Source of the DNA: Microbacteriaceae bacterium
Lineage (GTDB): Bacteria; Actinomycetota; Actinomycetes; Actinomycetales; Microbacteriaceae
Assembly (NCBI GenBank): GCA_025464125.1
Contig: JAODLU010000307.1
Location: forward strand, 1 to 8,196
Length of the DNA stretch: 8,196 nucleotides
Reading direction: 5' to 3'
Shown here: piece after piece, positions 5,226 to 8,196 of the stretch
Layout: each line of letters opens with the position of its first letter
Numbering within the stretch: the stretch's first letter is position 1
Program-made: the position numbers and the translations under genes
Notes under the pieces: model-generated
What the model saw: the letters and a program-made list of their open reading frames with translations, nothing else
What the model was told of the DNA's origin: nothing
The model's database searches: none

Positions 5226-6324
5226 CCATCCACGCCTTCAGGTAGCTGTCCCTGACACCGGGGAACGTGACGAGGGGGACCTTGTCAGCGTTCTTCTTTG
5301 TTGCGACCATCACGGCTTCGAGAGGGTCGGCATCGAACTTGTCGCCGACGCTGATGCGTGCCAGCACGTCAGCCGCACGAAGGTTTCCACCGAGCGTGTC
5401 CCACTGCACGCTCGCGAACATCTTGCCCGCTTTGATATCCGCGATGCTCGACTTGTTCGGCGCGATTCCGATGATCTTCGGCAGTGGCAGGCCGGCCGCA
5501 GTGATCGCGTCCGGCAGGCCGATCGCGATGTCGTCCAGCGCGATCGCGAAGTACTCGGTGTCCGGCTTGCGCTGGAGGTAGCTGACAATCTGGCCAAGGA
5601 GGGTGGCTCCGGCATCCGCCTGGTTGATCTCGAACGGACTGACTTTGCCCCCAGCAGCCTCGATCTTTTTCGAGAACGACTCGTACTGGTAGACGTAGGC
5701 GGGTGAGCTCGGGTCGTACATGTAGGTGACATGGTTGAGGTCCTTGGCGTCCGCGATGACCACATCGGCCTGCAACTCGGCGATCGTCTTGAAGTTGATC
5801 GGGCCATCGGCCTGGCCGACGATGGGGGAGTCGCCACCGATAGCGAGACCCGGCTTCAGCGAGTTGCCGATGATCGGGATGCCAGCGGCTTTCGCGGCCT
5901 CAGCCTGGCTGGCGATGGTGTCGTAGGACTGCACCGCGATGTAATAGATGAAGTCAGGCTTCAGTGCGATGGCAGCTTCGAATGAACTCACGAACGATTC
6001 GGGGGTGAATTCGGCGACGATCGAGCGTGACGTCCAGCCGAGGGCTGTGGTGCCGTCGATGAACTCATTTGCGACGCGGGTGCAGACGTCCAGCGGGCAG
6101 GTGATGACTATCGCGAACTTGCCAGCAGGGGCCTTCTTGCTGAGGGCTTTCAGTTCGGGGGCTGCAGGCAGCACCGAGTTCTTGTCGACCTGTGCCTGCG
6201 CAGCAGCCTTGACACCTGCGTCGATCGACCCGACCTTCGTTGTCGCGCCGCCCGAACTGCAGCCGGTCAAAACGAGCGCTGTGAGCAACAGCCCGACTGA
6301 AAGCGACGTCATTGTCTTTCTCAT
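5218..6324 (-). CDS. Substrate-binding lipoprotein of an ABC importer (RbsB/sugar-binding-like)
   Basis: A 368-residue periplasmic-binding-protein type 1 (Peripla_BP_4-like) lipoprotein. The signal has a basic MRKTMTS start, a hydrophobic core and lipobox L19-T-G-C22, so it is expected to be lipid-anchored at Cys22 on the outer face of the membrane. The mature protein begins with a short Gly/Ser/Thr spacer. The first lobe begins near 69 (KFAIVITCPLDVC) and includes the repeated 'SFEAAIALKPDFIYY' and 'AAKAAGIPIIG' stretches typical of this fold; the second lobe is visible as 'VTYMYDPSS' and 'YFAIALDDIAIGLPDAI'. C76 and C81 (CPLDVC) may form a disulfide close to the ligand cleft. Ligand is unknown, and the name 'sugar' is only the family default. 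No permease or ATPase gene is adjacent. ATG 6324 is supported by a GAGGAGA site ending about six bases upstream. It is separated from the upstream flavoprotein gene by a terminator, so it has its own promoter. Confidence 0.9.
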   Translation of the reverse strand: MRKTMTSLSVGLLLTALVLTGCSSGGATTKVGSIDAGVKAAAQAQVDKNSVLPAAPELKALSKKAPAGKFAIVITCPLDVCTRVANEFIDGTTALGWTSRSIVAEFTPESFVSSFEAAIALKPDFIYYIAVQSYDTIASQAEAAKAAGIPIIGNSLKPGLAIGGDSPIVGQADGPINFKTIAELQADVVIADAKDLNHVTYMYDPSSPAYVYQYESFSKKIEAAGGKVSPFEINQADAGATLLGQIVSYLQRKPDTEYFAIALDDIAIGLPDAITAAGLPLPKIIGIAPNKSSIADIKAGKMFASVQWDTLGGNLRAADVLARISVGDKFDADPLEAVMVATKKNADKVPLVTFPGVRDSYLKAWMVK

Positions 6325-6346
6325 TGGATCTCCTCAGTGTGATGCA

Positions 6347-6373
6347 GTGAATGGTGCGGTGTGATGGTGCGGT
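6347..6373. repeat. 13-bp tandem repeat upstream of the lipoprotein gene
   Basis: The decamer ATGGTGCGGT occurs at 6351-6360 and again at 6364-6373, each preceded by GTG (GTGA at 6347-6350, GTG at 6361-6363), giving a 13-14-base period. It lies 27-49 bases upstream of ATG 6324. Such phased repeats near a start can be activator sites, but nothing in the sequence names a regulator. No clear -10 is present in this gap. Confidence 0.5.
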
Positions 6374-6400
6374 CCGGGATCGCCTGGACGCGGGCGCTCC

Positions 6401-6424
6401 AAAAAACCGCCCGGCGTGGAGCGG
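6401..6424 (-). terminator. Rho-independent terminator of the flavoprotein gene
   Basis: Read on the minus strand: CCGCTC, a six-base loop, GGGCGG, then TTTTTT. The six-bp stem contains one G-T pair (arms 6424-6419 and 6412-6407) and is followed directly by the T-run (6406-6401). It lies 28 bases beyond the flavoprotein stop and 77 bases before the lipoprotein start, so it separates these two codirectional genes. Confidence 0.75.
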
Positions 6425-6452
6425 CGCGAACGGCGATGCGTGACCTACAGGG

Positions 6453-7646
6453 TCAGTGCTGCCAGCTTGCGAGGATGGGGGGCACCGGGCCGACCAGGTT
6501 CATACGGTCGACATAGAGGTGGTTGATCGCGACCGACATGTCGTTGAGGCAGCGTGCGAGCACGTTGGGAGTACGCACGGACGCCGAACCTCCCCACGAG
6601 TGGCACCACTTGATCAGCTCGTCGCTGACCCGTGTCATCCAGGCGCAGGTCACCTGGATTCGCGCGGTCTGCAGGTCGGTAGGGCCGCCGGGCTCATTCT
6701 GCGCGTCGGCGAAGACCTGGCGGCAGTACGCGCGCACGGCCTGGTACTGGGCCTCATGCTGTGCGAACTCGTAGAGGAAGATCTGCGATTCGCCGATCGT
6801 GCCCTCGTAGCCAACACGGGTCTTCGTAGAGATGACCTTCGCGATTTCGGAGAATGAGCGCCGCACGAGTCCCAGGGTGAACGACACGTGCTGGGCGTAG
6901 ACGGTGGAGAGGAAACCGACCCGGTAGACGGACTCCGGGCGACGACTCGTGGGCGTTGGCAGTGGCACTATTCGAGCGTCCGGGACGAAAACGTCGTCGG
7001 CAGCGTAATCCCAGCTCGCGGTCGACTGGAGGCCAGCAACGTTCCAGTTGCCGAGCAACTCTATGTCTGCGGCATCCATGATCGGGAAGAGCCACAAGGG
7101 AGCACCATCTTCGAAGATCTGCGTGCCGTCGGCTTCGTAGGCGAAGCAGCCGCCGGCGATGAGCGTTGCCGCGCTCGACCCGCTGCCGAACTGCCAGTGG
7201 CCGGTGACGCGATAGCCGCCGTCGACCCGCACGGCCTTGCCGAGGGGAGCGGCCTGGCCGCAGAGCATGCCGCGACCGGTCGCTCCGATCAGCGGCTCCG
7301 CTGTTTCAGGGTCGAGCACTGAGGCGACCATCGAGTTCGCGAACGAGTAGACCATGAGCACCCAGCCGGCAGACCCGTCGGCATAGGCGAGTTCCTCGAT
7401 CGCATCCATGGCATCGAGGATGTCTGTGCCACCGAGTCCGCCCCACTCCTCGGGGATGAGGCCCCACGGGAGCTCGGAATCGATGATGGCTGCGACTGCG
7501 GCGTCCGTCAGGCGACCCTGCGCCTGGCCCGCATTTGCCTCGTCCGATATCAGGGGACTGATGCGTCGAGCCCTGGCGAGCAGATCAGGGCCGGGCTTCG
7601 TGAATGAGGCTCCCGGCTTGGTGCGAGCGTCTGTAACCTGCGTCAT
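6453..7646 (-). CDS. Acyl-CoA-dehydrogenase-fold flavoprotein, probable flavin-dependent monooxygenase
   Basis: A 397-residue protein with the acyl-CoA dehydrogenase fold: an all-helical N-terminal domain with LPWGLIPEEWGGLGG (59-73) and YADGSAGWVLM (88-98), a middle beta domain with VTGHWQFGSGS (147-157), then a C-terminal helical domain. The W-x-F-G-S-G motif and length are those of the group D flavin hydroxylases (HsaA, DszC, the oxygenase component of p-hydroxyphenylacetate hydroxylase). These use FMNH2 or FADH2 supplied by a separate reductase, rather than oxidising acyl-CoA. No clear catalytic glutamate of true acyl-CoA dehydrogenases stands out near the usual C-terminal position, which favours the oxygenase reading (inference). 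ATG 7646 is chosen because AAGGA lies five bases before it. ATG 7652 is two codons up and overlaps that site. An in-frame ATG at 7748 would run through the regulatory region. The substrate is unknown, and a flavin reductase partner is not adjacent. Confidence 0.85.
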   Translation of the reverse strand: MTQVTDARTKPGASFTKPGPDLLARARRISPLISDEANAGQAQGRLTDAAVAAIIDSELPWGLIPEEWGGLGGTDILDAMDAIEELAYADGSAGWVLMVYSFANSMVASVLDPETAEPLIGATGRGMLCGQAAPLGKAVRVDGGYRVTGHWQFGSGSSAATLIAGGCFAYEADGTQIFEDGAPLWLFPIMDAADIELLGNWNVAGLQSTASWDYAADDVFVPDARIVPLPTPTSRRPESVYRVGFLSTVYAQHVSFTLGLVRRSFSEIAKVISTKTRVGYEGTIGESQIFLYEFAQHEAQYQAVRAYCRQVFADAQNEPGGPTDLQTARIQVTCAWMTRVSDELIKWCHSWGGSASVRTPNVLARCLNDMSVAINHLYVDRMNLVGPVPPILASWQH

Positions 7647-7676
7647 ATCCATCCTTCGCCATTGAAATTGTGGATT

Positions 7677-7686
7677 CACTGCAGTG
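7677..7686. repeat. Perfect 10-bp palindrome in the flavoprotein leader
   Basis: CACTGCAGTG is fully self-complementary and lies about 31 bases upstream of ATG 7646. The overlapping decamer ATTCACTGCA (7674-7683) also appears, on the minus strand, upstream of the lipoprotein gene (6352-6343). It may be a regulator-binding site shared by the two genes. Confidence 0.4.
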
Positions 7687-7718
7687 TCACCACAACAAAG
7701 CGGCACTCCGGTGGCTCC

Positions 7719-7748
7719 AGCGTAAACCCGAGCGATAGTGCAGCGCAA
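7719..7748 (-). promoter_or_regulatory. Candidate promoter of the flavoprotein gene
   Basis: On the minus strand TTGCGC (7748-7743) and TACGCT (7724-7719) are separated by 18 bases, a usable -35/-10 spacing. Each hexamer matches its consensus at only three of six positions. Transcription would start near 7712, leaving a leader of about 65 bases that includes the CACTGCAGTG palindrome. The surrounding inverted repeat is centred on the -35 element, which raises its plausibility. Confidence 0.35.
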
Positions 7749-7759
7749 GCAAACTATCG
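7733..7759. promoter_or_regulatory. Inverted repeat, candidate operator for the flavoprotein gene
   Basis: CGATAGT (7733-7739) and ACTATCG (7753-7759) are perfect 7-bp arms around a 13-base spacer. The arms straddle the candidate minus-strand -35, so binding of a dimeric regulator there could block transcription. The regulator is not in the window, and no family is assigned. Confidence 0.5.
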
Positions 7760-7775
7760 AACCCCGGTAATTCGT

Positions 7776-7803
7776 TTGAGCTAAACAGTGCTTCTGTTAT
7801 CGT
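7776..7803 (+). promoter_or_regulatory. Promoter of the SnoaL-like gene with internal operator-like repeat
   Basis: TTGAGC (7776-7781) and TATCGT (7798-7803) are separated by 16 bases; the first matches four of six -35 positions and the second fits the TANNNT -10. Transcription would start near 7810. Between them lies an inverted repeat AACAG-TGCTT-CTGTT (7784-7798) that fills the spacer and touches the -10. This is a standard position for a repressor site. Both roles are inferred. Confidence 0.5.
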
Positions 7804-7828
7804 TCGGCTACTTAGCAAAGGAGCTACC

Positions 7829-8196
7829 GTGTCACTGACCAGCGCAGACATCGAAGCATTCATCGATTCGCAGTTAAGTCGCCAGGCGATCCAGGACCTG
7901 ATCGCGAATTACAGCACGTACGTAGACACCCGCCAGAAAGACAAATTTCCGTCTCTTTGGCATGATGACGCGACCTTTTCGACGGTCGGCAGCGACACGG
8001 TCGTGGGTGCTGCCGCGATCGGGGAGATGATCTCGGGCACGTGGGCGGCGACCAGCGACAGCCGCCACTATCCCTCGAACATCGTCATCAACTTCGCGGA
8101 CGCTGATCACGGTCATTCGACCGCGCACGTGATCAGTCTTGTCGATTTCCCAGGCGGACTGTTCCAGCTCTATGTGGCGTCGTACGACGACCACTT
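7829..8196 (+). CDS. SnoaL-like / NTF2-like protein (3' truncated by the window)
   Basis: An open frame begins at GTG 7829 behind AAGGAG (7818-7823, five bases away) and stays open to the last base, giving about 122 residues. The N-terminal stretch RQAIQDLIANYSTYVDTRQKDKF (18-40), then LWHDDATFS (43-51), is the characteristic SnoaL_4 / nuclear transport factor 2 beginning: a helix pair, a short turn, then 'W.DDA.F'. Further on, HYPSNIVINF and STAHVISLV are the expected central strands of the cone-shaped alpha/beta barrel. Members include ketosteroid isomerase-like, polyketide cyclase-like and aromatic dioxygenase small-subunit proteins, so isomerase, dehydratase or hydrolase roles are possible. 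The catalytic type cannot be fixed. It is divergent from the flavoprotein and may act in the same pathway. Codon 16 is TTA, rare in high-GC actinobacteria and a possible bldA-type control point if the organism has such regulation. Confidence 0.85.
   Translation, partial: MSLTSADIEAFIDSQLSRQAIQDLIANYSTYVDTRQKDKFPSLWHDDATFSTVGSDTVVGAAAIGEMISGTWAATSDSRHYPSNIVINFADADHGHSTAHVISLVDFPGGLFQLYVASYDDH

Noticed and set aside
5125..5706. Plus-strand open frames opposite the lipoprotein gene
   Set aside because: The minus-strand frame has a lipobox, a strong ribosome site and a complete binding-protein fold; the opposite frames have neither family features nor ribosome sites.
7647..7748. N-terminal extension of the flavoprotein to ATG 7748
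   Set aside because: It lacks a ribosome site, has no similarity to the family N-terminus and overlaps the inverted repeat and candidate promoter.
7874..8194. Minus-strand frame opposite the SnoaL-like gene
   Set aside because: The plus-strand frame has AAGGAG before GTG 7829 and a clear SnoaL/NTF2-type N-terminus; the minus frame is Arg-rich and featureless.
1..8196. tRNA, rRNA, CRISPR array, insertion sequence or prophage elements
   Set aside because: No cloverleaf, regularly spaced repeats, transposase-like frame or integrase was seen on either strand.

Overview
The window is about 8.2 kb of high-GC DNA with short intergenic gaps, GTG starts and Shine-Dalgarno-led genes. The protein types (LAXTG wall-anchored proteins, a DUF6510-like zinc ribbon, a haem-free sulfite-oxidase-like enzyme with a small flavin reductase) point to an actinobacterium, most likely Microbacteriaceae. 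That placement is an inference from family content and codon use, not from a marker gene.

Layout. Bases 1-163 hold the C-terminal end of an unidentified plus-strand gene, closed by a perfect 13-bp-stem terminator (178-207). Next are two tandem paralogous secreted proteins (261-1007 and 1061-1804). Both have a signal peptide, an extracellular domain with two cysteines, and a C-terminal LASTG/LAATG sorting signal, so they are predicted sortase E substrates; no sortase is in the window. Each copy has the same upstream cassette (TANNNT box plus a strong ribosome binding site).

The central part is a molybdenum-cofactor block. On the minus strand, a sulfite-oxidase-like molybdopterin protein (3410-2817), an FAD/NAD(P) ferredoxin-reductase-like protein (2806-2090) and a zinc-ribbon protein (2074-1811) form one tight operon. 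Divergently, with only 43 bp between start codons, lies moaA-moaD followed by a hotdog acyl-CoA thioesterase (3454-5225). MoaA and MoaD are cofactor biosynthesis proteins, and the cofactor they help make is the one the divergent enzyme should carry. The flavoprotein is the obvious candidate redox partner. The other cofactor enzymes are not in the window.

The right part looks like an accessory catabolic region. It holds a minus-strand RbsB-like substrate-binding lipoprotein (6324-5218), a minus-strand acyl-CoA-dehydrogenase-fold flavoprotein that resembles two-component flavin hydroxylases (7646-6453), and a divergent SnoaL/NTF2-like protein (from 7829, running off the window end). The last gene has an excellent ribosome binding site and remains open at the window edge. 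The 182-bp divergent intergenic region carries several inverted repeats placed over candidate promoters, suggesting regulated expression. A U-tract terminator separates the flavoprotein gene from the lipoprotein gene. A strong hairpin inside the 3' end of the thioesterase gene sits between the convergent thioesterase and lipoprotein genes.

No tRNA, rRNA, CRISPR array, insertion sequence or integrase was seen. The most interesting points are the LAXTG tandem pair, the self-contained molybdoenzyme/reductase/zinc-ribbon/moaAD block, and the operator-rich divergent catabolic locus.
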